Positions 1 through 7,508 of a DNA stretch of 32,558 nucleotides are shown here, piece after piece (the first letter of the stretch is position 1; each line of letters starts with the position of its first letter). This stretch comes from Thiopontia sp964344785 (GTDB taxonomy: Bacteria > Pseudomonadota > Gammaproteobacteria > GCF-002020875): contig CAYFOR010000021.1 of the NCBI GenBank assembly GCA_964344785.1, forward strand, positions 1 to 32,558, in the 5' to 3' direction. Below the pieces are notes generated by a model. The model saw only the letters and a program-made list of their open reading frames with translations, was not told the DNA's origin and searched no databases. Position numbers and translations under genes: made by a program.

Positions 1-91
1 ACGACTCTGATATACAGCTCCCTTCGGTTACCTTTTTCTATGAGTCAACGCGTGAGTGCTTATTTCCCACCTAATCACTCGGATAAAGCCT

Positions 92-97
92 TATAAT
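92..97 (+). promoter_or_regulatory. candidate -10 box before the ABC exporter genes
   Basis: A perfect TATAAT lies only 8 bases upstream of the ATG at 106. No convincing -35 hexamer sits 16-18 bases upstream. If it is used, the transcript would start at or next to the start codon and be leaderless, which agrees with the lack of a Shine-Dalgarno sequence there. The motif could be chance. Confidence 0.3.
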
Positions 98-105
98 TCA
101 TACCA

Positions 106-849
106 ATGAGTGCCCCTCCATATAGCCATGCAATCACTGTTGAAAGGTTGGTTCGCAACTTTGAGCAGATCCGTGCAGTCGATCAACTCTCCTTTTCGGT
201 TGAAGCGGGCTCCATCACTGCACTGCTTGGAGGCAACGGCGCAGGCAAAACGACAACACTGGCCATGCTGCTTGGTTTGCTGGTGCCGGATGCCGGCTCC
301 ATTACGATTCTGGGAGTGGATATGGTCAATGAGCGCTATCGTGCCTTGCCACAGATGAACTTCTCCTCTCCCTATCTTGATCTGCCGGGACGCCTGACTG
401 TAGAGGAGAACCTGTTGGTCTATGGGCGTCTCTACAACGTTGCCAATCTGAAAGAGCGGATTGAGCAGCTTGCTACCGAGCTGGACATCACTGCGTTCTT
501 GAAACGCCCCTACAGCAGCCTCTCCGCCGGGCAGAAGACCCGTGTCTCATTTGCCAAGGCACTGCTGAATCAACCGAAGGTTCTGCTGCTGGATGAACCT
601 ACCGCCTCACTGGATCCTGACAGCGGTGACCGTATTCGCAGCCAGTTGGAGCGCTATGTTCAGCAGAGCCAGTCAACCGTGCTACTGGCCTCCCACAACA
701 TGCCTGAGGTAGAACGCCTCTGTGATCAGGTGATTCTGCTGAAGGGAGGGCGCATGGTTGATCAGGGAACACCACAGCAGTTGTTGGAACAATACGGCCA
801 CGGGACTCTGGAGGCGGTGTTCCTCGATATTGCGAGAGGAGATGAGTAA
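106..849 (+). CDS. ABC-2 exporter, ATP-binding subunit
   Basis: This 247-aa protein is the cytoplasmic ATPase of an ABC exporter. It shows Walker A GGNGAGKTT (residues 42-50), the Q-loop glutamine (Q83), the signature LSAGQ (139-143), Walker B VLLLDEP (159-165), the D-loop SLD and the switch histidine H197. The single nucleotide-binding domain without membrane segments is typical of the NodI/CcmA/drug-export type. The ATG at 106 is the first possible start, because an in-frame TAA lies at 94-96; no Shine-Dalgarno is seen. Its stop overlaps the start of the permease gene by one base (TAATG), so the two subunits are translationally coupled. The substrate cannot be told from sequence. Confidence 0.9.
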   Translation: MSAPPYSHAITVERLVRNFEQIRAVDQLSFSVEAGSITALLGGNGAGKTTTLAMLLGLLVPDAGSITILGVDMVNERYRALPQMNFSSPYLDLPGRLTVEENLLVYGRLYNVANLKERIEQLATELDITAFLKRPYSSLSAGQKTRVSFAKALLNQPKVLLLDEPTASLDPDSGDRIRSQLERYVQQSQSTVLLASHNMPEVERLCDQVILLKGGRMVDQGTPQQLLEQYGHGTLEAVFLDIARGDE

Positions 850-1646
850 TGGAGTTCTCGTCGATACGTGTCGGGGCAATGGTGTTACGCTATATCTATC
901 TGCTGCGGCGCTCCTGGCCACGCATGCTTGAGCTGATCTACTGGCCTACCGTGCAGATGATTTTGTGGGGATTGATCTCCCAGTTTTTTGTACAACACAG
1001 TAGCTGGCTCTCCCAGGCCAGTGGAGTATTACTGGCAGCAGTCATGCTCTGGGATGTGATGTTTCGTGGCCACCTGGGGGTAGCGCTCCCCTTTATTGAA
1101 GAGATGTACGCGCGCAACCTCGGCCATCTCTTTGTTTCGCCGTTACGGGTTTCGGAACATATCAGTGCAGTCCTGCTGATCAGCTTGATCCGTACCTCAA
1201 TCGGGTTGTCTGCAGCAGCGATCCTGGCGATCCTGCTGTATCACTTCAACCTCTTTTCAATGGGGCTGCCACTCCTCGCCTTCTTCTCCCAGCTCATGAT
1301 GATGGGATGGGCCACCGGCCTGGGTGTCGTGACCCTGATTCTACGCTATGGCCTGGGTGCAGAAAGCCTCGCATGGGTGCTGGTGTTTGCACTGGCTCCG
1401 CTCTCGGCAGTCTACTACCCGATTGATATACTGCCGGAGTGGCTGCAGCCTGTTTCTCGAGCCATCCCGGCGAGTCACGCCTATGAGGGGATGCGTACAC
1501 TGTTGTTTGATGAGATTTTCCGTTGGGATCTGTTCTGGAAAGGTTTTCTGCTCAATCTTCTCTGGCTTGGGTTGGCCATTATTCTCTATCTTCAGGCCTT
1601 TTCTCACGCCCGCCAACAAGGTACGCTATTGCAAGGGAGGGAGTGA
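849..1646 (+). CDS. ABC-2 type exporter permease
   Basis: This 265-aa hydrophobic protein has about six predicted membrane segments and the fold pattern of ABC-2 permeases (NodJ/DrrB-like). It includes a conserved stretch near residues 185-205 with SAVYYPIDILPEWLQP, the re-entrant region seen before the last helices in this family. It should form the inner-membrane channel for the ATPase encoded immediately upstream, with which it overlaps by one base. The last codons carry a strong purine-rich AGGGAGGGAG (1634-1643), which looks like a ribosome-binding site for what follows. The exported substrate is unknown; lipid-linked sugars, drugs or polysaccharides are all possible for the family. Confidence 0.88.
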   Translation: MEFSSIRVGAMVLRYIYLLRRSWPRMLELIYWPTVQMILWGLISQFFVQHSSWLSQASGVLLAAVMLWDVMFRGHLGVALPFIEEMYARNLGHLFVSPLRVSEHISAVLLISLIRTSIGLSAAAILAILLYHFNLFSMGLPLLAFFSQLMMMGWATGLGVVTLILRYGLGAESLAWVLVFALAPLSAVYYPIDILPEWLQPVSRAIPASHAYEGMRTLLFDEIFRWDLFWKGFLLNLLWLGLAIILYLQAFSHARQQGTLLQGRE

Positions 1647-1648
1647 TT

Positions 1649-1720
1649 GTGGAAGAAGCAATTTACTGTAGCAACAAACCAGTATCAGGTGCCATGGCAC
1701 CTCTACGACTCAGCCGATGA
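1649..1720 (+). CDS. possible 23-aa coupling ORF before the sensor kinase
   Basis: A GTG-started ORF of 23 codons sits 5 bases after AGGGAGGGAG (1634-1643). It ends with a TGA that overlaps the ATG of the sensor kinase (ATGA at 1717-1720). The kinase start itself has no visible Shine-Dalgarno, so this micro-ORF could deliver ribosomes to it by translational coupling. The peptide (begins VEEAIYCSNKP) resembles nothing I recognise, and only translation data would show whether it is made. Confidence 0.3.
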   Translation: MEEAIYCSNKPVSGAMAPLRLSR

Positions 1721-4446
1721 CTTTGCACGAGCTGATAGAGAGCTATTTTCTACTGCAGCGTATGGGGGGAGAGCTGCTCTCCTCACAATTTGATACAACG
1801 CTGGTTACGCTTTCCTATCTGGTAGCGACCTTCGCATCCTACACGGCACTCAATATGGTCTCCCATATGCGTAGTGAGTATGCAGAGCATGCACAGCTGA
1901 ACCGCTATTGGTGGTTGGGTGCATCCATCGCACTGGGTGGAGGCATTTTTGCGATGCATTTTGTAGGGATGCTCGCTTTCTCGATCCCGCTATCCATCCG
2001 ATACGATTTTGGTATCACGCTGCTCTCCCTATTGGTGGCTGTCTCTGCATCGGCAATTGCCCTCTATACCCAGCGTGAGCAAAAAACGACGGAAACGACA
2101 AGAATCAAAGGGGCCCTTATCCTCGGCATGGGCATCGCCATGATGCACTATATCGGTATGGAGGCACTGCTTGCCGAGGCAACACTGCGCTACAGCCCTG
2201 GGCTGTGGATGCTCTCCATCATCATCGCGGTTGCCGTCTCCTATGCCGCCCTGCGACTACTCCACCACTCCACGGCACCACAACGTACTGCACTGCCATC
2301 GACGTTGCTGGTTGCAATCATCATGGGTGCCGCTGTCAGCGGAATGCACTATACCGGCATGGCTGCGGCTCAATTCTATAGTGGTGGCAGCTGTGGATTG
2401 AGTACCGGTATATTCAACATTGAACTGGGACAATTCCAGCTTGGTGTGAGTATATCGATCGTAGCCATCCTGATCTTTGCTGTCGGCCTGATTGCCTCTA
2501 TCTTCAGTGAGAGGCTCAACCACATGCTTCACATTCGAAATCAGGACCTCGAAAAGCTTGTCACTGAACGTACCGCCATACTGAATCAACGCAATCTGGA
2601 GCTTGAACAGAGCAAGGAGCGGTTTCAGCGGCTGGTTGAGGATATGGGCGAGGGGTTCATGGTCTACAGCATCAACCCCGAATCACAACATATCGAATAT
2701 CTCAGCAAGGAGTTTGAGAGAATCTTTGGTATCCAGACGAAACAGATGATCGGTCAATCCTGGTCATCACAAATCCAGTGGCAACCTGAGTCGATCAAAC
2801 ATGGCATGAAGATTCACCAGGATACCATGGAGAAGGGGCATGCACGGGGTGGGGTGCTCTCATTCCACCATGCCACCAGCGGTGAACTACGCCATGCCAT
2901 GTTCTCACAGCACATGGCTCGTGATAAATCCGGCGCACCAAAGGTGATCAATGGGGTTGCTGTCGACATCACCGACCGTAAACGACTTGAGGAGATGTTG
3001 AGTGAACAGAGAAACACCCTGATCAAGACCATGAAGGCCAAGGATGACTTCCTGGCCACTGTGAGCCATGAACTGCGTACTCCACTGGCCTCGATCATTG
3101 GTAACAGTGAAATTCTATCTGCACGATTGAATGACCGGGAAGATCTTCGAATGATCCGTTCGATCGAGCTTTCTGGCAGACGTGAACTGGCCTTGGTCAA
3201 CGATATTCTCGATATCTCCAAGATCCAGTCTGGCAACCTGATGGTTGATGAGAGCCCATACGATCTCACTGTCATACTCTCCCATGTCAATGAGTTCTTC
3301 ACTACCCAGGCAAAAGAGAACGGGCTTGAATTTACGGTTACTCAGAAAGGGAGTGAGCGCTTTTTGCTGGTGGGTGATGAACAGAGGATCAGCCAGATTC
3401 TCCACAACCTGCTGGGCAATGCAATCAAGTTCACCTCTGAAGGAAAGATCACTCTGACCGTCTGGTCCGACCCACACCAGCTCTATTTCGTTGTGGAGGA
3501 CACCGGCATCGGCATACCGGCTGATAAGCTTGACCATCTGTTTGACTATTTTCATCAGGTCGACAGCTCCATCACGCGACGATTTGGTGGTGCCGGTCTC
3601 GGCCTGTTTGTCTCTTCAAGCCTGGCCAAACTGATGGGTGGTACCATTGAAGCAACCAGCATCGAAGGTGAAGGCTCCAGATTTACACTCACCCTGCCCC
3701 ATCGGGAGAGCAGACAACTGGTATCCCAGCAGAAGCCTGTCAGCGAGCGTGATTCAGCACCATATCAGGGGAGAATGCTGGTTGTTGAAGATACCCCTGT
3801 AATGCAACTGCTGATACGCAAGCTGCTGGAGAAACTGGGCCTTGATGTTGAGGTGGCCAATGACGGTAAGGAAGGTGTAGAGAAGGCCACAAAACACCAT
3901 TTTGACCTGATTCTGATGGATATGCAGATGCCGGTGATGGATGGTATCGAGGCCACCAAAACATTACGGGATTCAGGTAATGATGTTCCGATCGTCGCAC
4001 TGACCGCCAACATTACCAAGGAGTATCGTGATCAGTTCGATGAAGCTGGAGCCAATGGATTTCTCGGTAAACCGATCAACACCAGCCAGCTTAAACGAAT
4101 CCTGACACAGTTCATGACCAAGCATGGTGTGGAGGAAGAGGAGCCACAGCAGGCCGTTGACCAGAGTGTGGCCACCTCCGTCAGTGTCGTTGATGAGAGT
4201 CTGAAACAGATCTTTATTGAGCGGGTACACGAATTGAAACTGACCCTGTCGGCTGCGCTGACCATCGAAGACTGGAATGAAGTGCGCGATATCGCCCATG
4301 TCATGAAAGGAAGCGGCACCTCATTCGGTTATCCGGAGCTGACTCAAACAGGTACCGAGATCTGTGATGCCTATGACCATGGGCGACTGGATAAACTGCC
4401 TACACTGACCATGAATCTGATTTTTGAATCCAGCAAGGTACTGTAG
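1717..4446 (+). CDS. MHYT-PAS hybrid sensor histidine kinase with REC and HPt
   Basis: This 909-aa inner-membrane sensor carries a complete phosphorelay. The N-terminus is an MHYT sensor with seven predicted membrane helices (about 25-265) and its three signature motifs MHFVGM (80-85), MHYIGM (143-148) and MHYTGM (210-215), proposed in this family to bind metal and sense a diatomic gas. A coiled-coil (270-300) and a PAS domain (about 300-422) follow. The kinase core has H451 in SHELRTP, the N-box around N568, DTGIGI (595-600) and GGAGLGL (624-630). The receiver has E691/D692, phospho-acceptor D735 and K785. The C-terminal HPt has H861 in HVMKGSGTSFG. No output domain is present, so a separate response regulator must exist. 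The start is uncertain: ATG at 1717 lacks a Shine-Dalgarno, and M17 is an alternative. Confidence 0.92.
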   Translation: MTLHELIESYFLLQRMGGELLSSQFDTTLVTLSYLVATFASYTALNMVSHMRSEYAEHAQLNRYWWLGASIALGGGIFAMHFVGMLAFSIPLSIRYDFGITLLSLLVAVSASAIALYTQREQKTTETTRIKGALILGMGIAMMHYIGMEALLAEATLRYSPGLWMLSIIIAVAVSYAALRLLHHSTAPQRTALPSTLLVAIIMGAAVSGMHYTGMAAAQFYSGGSCGLSTGIFNIELGQFQLGVSISIVAILIFAVGLIASIFSERLNHMLHIRNQDLEKLVTERTAILNQRNLELEQSKERFQRLVEDMGEGFMVYSINPESQHIEYLSKEFERIFGIQTKQMIGQSWSSQIQWQPESIKHGMKIHQDTMEKGHARGGVLSFHHATSGELRHAMFSQHMARDKSGAPKVINGVAVDITDRKRLEEMLSEQRNTLIKTMKAKDDFLATVSHELRTPLASIIGNSEILSARLNDREDLRMIRSIELSGRRELALVNDILDISKIQSGNLMVDESPYDLTVILSHVNEFFTTQAKENGLEFTVTQKGSERFLLVGDEQRISQILHNLLGNAIKFTSEGKITLTVWSDPHQLYFVVEDTGIGIPADKLDHLFDYFHQVDSSITRRFGGAGLGLFVSSSLAKLMGGTIEATSIEGEGSRFTLTLPHRESRQLVSQQKPVSERDSAPYQGRMLVVEDTPVMQLLIRKLLEKLGLDVEVANDGKEGVEKATKHHFDLILMDMQMPVMDGIEATKTLRDSGNDVPIVALTANITKEYRDQFDEAGANGFLGKPINTSQLKRILTQFMTKHGVEEEEPQQAVDQSVATSVSVVDESLKQIFIERVHELKLTLSAALTIEDWNEVRDIAHVMKGSGTSFGYPELTQTGTEICDAYDHGRLDKLPTLTMNLIFESSKVL

Positions 4447-4505
4447 AGCCCTTTGTTCTCTGTCGTTGTGGATTAAGCTATCAACGTTTCAACCGTGTTG
4501 ATTCA

Positions 4506-5348
4506 CTACTTGAGTGTCTCTTTCACTGCATCCGCACTATTGAATATCTGCAGCGTCCAGGATTGTCCGGAGTCGATGAAGGTGGTGTGACTCTGCTCTG
4601 CCAAATCAACCGCCCGTTGGCGGTCAACACTGGTGACAGACTGAGTATATTTCATATAGAGGTTTGCCGTTCTCCGACGTAATTGATCAAGGGAGTGGAT
4701 ACAGGGCTCCATCTGTTCCGGATAACAGATATTGTCATAATGGACAAATACAAAACGTTGTCCCTGTGGTAACCCCCACTTGAACTCCAGCGCCTTCTCC
4801 AAGGCCAGATGGAGCGCTTCAGGGCCATCCCTGTTGAGATGGCTGTTGTTGTTTTCCTTGAAACCTTCGCTGCGTATTCGATGGAGAAGATCATAAATCT
4901 CTGAAAGATCATTACGGCCCTGCAAATCGATATTGGCCTGCAATATGGGATAGCGGGTTTTACGGTCACCATAGAGAATCAGCGAGACCCGAATCTGCTT
5001 GTTTCTACGGCTCCAGAACTTGCTCAAGGTACGCAACTCATACTCAAGTCCATCCAGAAATGAGGCGTAGGAGTTGGAGTAATCCACCAGCAACAGCAGC
5101 TCCAGATCATTGATTGAAATCTGCTGGTTATGCTGCTCCAACTGCTCAACCTGTTGTTGCAGTCGATCAACCTGATCAAACAGTTCGACATACCTTTCAA
5201 CGACCGGCTGCAGCTCTCCCGACTTGTCGGTATTCATGAAAAACGGCAACGAGATGATCGTCAATATCACAAAGGCACCCAATGCCGAAGCAAACAGATC
5301 AATGCTGGCTACACCAAAAATAGAGGGCCGTTGTCTGGGTTGATACAT
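4506..5348 (-). CDS. TolR/MotB-like single-pass protein with periplasmic VWA domain
   Basis: This 280-aa protein has a short cytoplasmic N-terminus, one membrane helix (about 17-37), a glutamine-rich coiled coil (45-75) and a von Willebrand A domain (about 82-275) that should lie in the periplasm. An aspartate at the start of the helix (D17, in ASIDLFASALGAF) is placed like the proton-carrying aspartate of TolR, ExbD and MotB. The VWA domain shows a metal-ion site: DxSxS at D89-S91-S93, a D174-G-P-E segment where the MIDAS Thr/Asp loop falls, and D205 after the fourth strand. It starts 15 bases after the stop of the MotA/TolQ-like gene. It is not MotB or OmpA-like, since no peptidoglycan-binding domain is visible. 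I infer a proton-driven stator subunit acting on an unknown ligand. Confidence 0.75.
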   Translation of the reverse strand: MYQPRQRPSIFGVASIDLFASALGAFVILTIISLPFFMNTDKSGELQPVVERYVELFDQVDRLQQQVEQLEQHNQQISINDLELLLLVDYSNSYASFLDGLEYELRTLSKFWSRRNKQIRVSLILYGDRKTRYPILQANIDLQGRNDLSEIYDLLHRIRSEGFKENNNSHLNRDGPEALHLALEKALEFKWGLPQGQRFVFVHYDNICYPEQMEPCIHSLDQLRRRTANLYMKYTQSVTSVDRQRAVDLAEQSHTTFIDSGQSWTLQIFNSADAVKETLK

Positions 5349-5363
5349 CAGCCTCTGGACCAG

Positions 5364-6161
5364 TTATTCACCTACAGCAATCCGATCATTGATCTCCTGC
5401 TCTTCGATTGCAGAGACAAACGAACCCAAAATGGTAATCAGTGTGGAGAAGACCAGTCCGGCGATGGTGGTATAAAAGGCATAGCCCAGTGAGTGGACAA
5501 TATTGGTGAACCATACCTCCAGCGCAGTCTGGTCCAGCATGTTTGAAGGAATATCGGCTGCCTGTTGCAGTGCAAAAGAGATCCCGACTACTGTTCCAAG
5601 AAAGCCGAGGGTCGGTATTGCCCAGATGAAGATCTGAATGGCCCGATAGTTCAGATCATGCTGATGCAGCAGCCGATCAAAATCCTGACGTACCATCTGT
5701 TCCTGTCGATAACGACCTGTTGAAATGAATCGAATCAACAAAAGCTCGAAGATTGCCGCAACAAAGAAGGACCACATGATGATATAGATTGCCCGGGCCC
5801 AAACCGGACTGTTAAGCCCAAAGAAGATCTCAACCAGCAGAAAAAAATCACTATCCGGTGAGATCGATGCAAAGGTATAGAAGACAATCACCAGAAAGGC
5901 TGCGGTCGAATAGAGAAACATCTTGATATAGGTCAGTGTACGAATGAACGCTGTGACCACAACAAAGAACAGCAGCCCATAGAACATTTGTGGCAGGTAC
6001 TCCATTGGCGAACGGTAGGGAAGCGACATGAACCAATCGATCAGTTGTTGATAGAGCTCCCTGGAGAGCAGATTGATCATGGTCAGCGATAGCACACCCC
6101 AGAGTACCCAAATCAGCAGGATGCGCAGGGCTGGACTCTCTTTCAGGAAATTGCTTCCCAT
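5364..6161 (-). CDS. MotA/TolQ/ExbB-family proton channel protein
   Basis: This 265-aa polytopic membrane protein has about five or six predicted helices (12-32, 57-77, 82-100, 123-143, 175-197, 224-250). The family signature PTLGFLGTVVGI is at residues 183-194, and a polar last helix contains AFYTTIAGL (228-236). In TolQ/ExbB/MotA these two helices line the proton path. A cytoplasmic loop (145-173) separates helices four and five. The extra N-terminal helices make it longer than ExbB or TolQ. It starts 9 bases after mnmE ends and is followed 15 bases later by the VWA partner, so the pair is probably co-transcribed with yidC-mnmE. It is unlikely to be flagellar, because no flagellar genes are nearby and the partner lacks an OmpA domain. 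Confidence 0.82.
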   Translation of the reverse strand: MGSNFLKESPALRILLIWVLWGVLSLTMINLLSRELYQQLIDWFMSLPYRSPMEYLPQMFYGLLFFVVVTAFIRTLTYIKMFLYSTAAFLVIVFYTFASISPDSDFFLLVEIFFGLNSPVWARAIYIIMWSFFVAAIFELLLIRFISTGRYRQEQMVRQDFDRLLHQHDLNYRAIQIFIWAIPTLGFLGTVVGISFALQQAADIPSNMLDQTALEVWFTNIVHSLGYAFYTTIAGLVFSTLITILGSFVSAIEEQEINDRIAVGE

Positions 6162-6170
6162 CGCCCTTTT

Positions 6171-7508
6171 CTACTTGCCGATACAGAAAGAGGAGAAGAT
6201 CCTGCCGAGCAGATCATCACTGGAGAACTCTCCTGTGATTTCGGAAAGCGATTGCTGCGCCCGACGCAGCTCCTCGGCCAGCAACTCTCCAGCCTGATAA
6301 TTTTTCAACACCATTCTTCCCTCCTCCAGTGCACAGCGAGTCTGCTGCAATGCCTCAAGATGGCGTCTTCTGGCAAGAAAGACCCCCTCTCCGTTGGTCT
6401 GATACCCTGCACTCTCTTTCAAAAAGTGCTTAAGCTGACTCAAACCCGCCCCCGTTTTTGTAGAGATTGCCAGCTCTCCCTGTTGAAGGCCGGCAACCCT
6501 ACCGCTCAGATCAATTTTTGTGCGTACAATAGTAACCGGAATCTGACCCATCTGCTCTAGTGTCTGTTGATCCTCTTCCGCAATCCCCTGTCGATCATCA
6601 ACCAGTAGCAATACCCGATCTGCCTGTTCGATCTCCACCCATGCACGCCGGATTCCCTCCTGCTCCACCCGATCATCACTCTTGCGCAACCCGGCGGTAT
6701 CAATAATATGGATTGGCAACCCATCGATATCGATCTGCTCTTTCAGCAGATCCCGGGTGGTTCCAGGAATTTCGGTGACGATCGCAGACTCTCTCCCGGA
6801 AAGTGCATTGAGCAGACTGGACTTACCTGCATTGGGTCGGCCAGCAATGACCAATCGCATTCCCTCTCGCAGCAATACACCCTCCTTTGCACTGCCCACT
6901 ACCTGCTCCAGTTGTTGAATGATCTGTTGCAGACGATGGGTCACCTCCCCCTCTTGCAGAAAGTCGATCTCCTCTTCAGCAAAATCCATGGAAGATTCAA
7001 CGTACATTCTCAGTTCGGTTACCAAATCAACGAGCTGATGAACCGCCGTGGAGAAATCACCCTGCAACGAGCGCAATGCAGATCGTGCCGCCTGTTCGGA
7101 GGCACTGTCAATCAGATCCGCAATCGCCTCGGCCTGTACGAGATCCATCTTCCCATTGAGAAAGGCTCGTTCAGAAAACTCTCCAGGTTGTGCTGCCCGC
7201 GCACCAAGCTGCAAGACCCGACGCATCAACCGGTCCATCACCACAGGACCGCCATGTGCGTGCAGCTCAAGCACATCCTCTCCGGTGAATGAGTGTGGCG
7301 TGGGGAAAAAAAGTGCCAGCCCTCGATCGATCGGCTCTGCCGATTCGTCACTGAAATCGAGCAGCTCGGCCAAACGGGGCATAGGCAGCTTACCCAACAC
7401 CTGTAATGCAATGGTTTGGCAGAGTGGGCCGGATACCCGCAGAATTCCTATCCCACCACGACCATTGGCCGTCGCCTGTGCACAGATGGTCTCTTCCGCT
7501 CTGCTCAA
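6171..7508 (-). CDS. mnmE: tRNA modification GTPase MnmE
   Basis: MnmE (TrmE) works with MnmG to build the 5-carboxymethylaminomethyl modification at wobble uridine 34 of tRNA. The 445-aa protein has the N-terminal folate-binding domain (ending near 120), a helical domain, and an inserted G domain with P-loop GRPNAGKSS (223-231), PGTTRD (248-253), DTAG (270-273) and TKID (330-333). The invariant C-terminal FCIGK (441-445) carries the catalytic cysteine. Length agrees with the roughly 450-aa norm. The start is TTG at 7508, overlapping the yidC stop (TTGA), which implies coupling to yidC. The MotA/VWA pair follows at once, where many relatives have mnmG, rsmG and parAB. Confidence 0.97.
   Translation of the reverse strand: MSRAEETICAQATANGRGGIGILRVSGPLCQTIALQVLGKLPMPRLAELLDFSDESAEPIDRGLALFFPTPHSFTGEDVLELHAHGGPVVMDRLMRRVLQLGARAAQPGEFSERAFLNGKMDLVQAEAIADLIDSASEQAARSALRSLQGDFSTAVHQLVDLVTELRMYVESSMDFAEEEIDFLQEGEVTHRLQQIIQQLEQVVGSAKEGVLLREGMRLVIAGRPNAGKSSLLNALSGRESAIVTEIPGTTRDLLKEQIDIDGLPIHIIDTAGLRKSDDRVEQEGIRRAWVEIEQADRVLLLVDDRQGIAEEDQQTLEQMGQIPVTIVRTKIDLSGRVAGLQQGELAISTKTGAGLSQLKHFLKESAGYQTNGEGVFLARRRHLEALQQTRCALEEGRMVLKNYQAGELLAEELRRAQQSLSEITGEFSSDDLLGRIFSSFCIGK

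Noticed and set aside
2814..3302. 162-codon open frame on the minus strand
   Set aside because: Antisense to the PAS and kinase region of the sensor kinase; serine/arginine-rich shadow composition.
4467..4475. DnaA box-like TGTGGATTA between the kinase and VWA genes
   Set aside because: One mismatch, isolated between convergent gene ends and far from the origin region; expected by chance in a window this long.
4506..6161. Zorya-type (ZorAB) anti-phage defence
   Set aside because: The partner lacks the OmpA-like domain of ZorB, and no ZorC/D/E-like genes are adjacent; the pair follows mnmE, not a defence island.
4506..6161. Flagellar MotAB
   Set aside because: No flagellar genes are nearby, and a VWA domain replaces the peptidoglycan-binding domain of MotB.
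6708..7292. 194-codon open frame on the plus strand
   Set aside because: Antisense shadow of mnmE, whose motifs are complete on the other strand.
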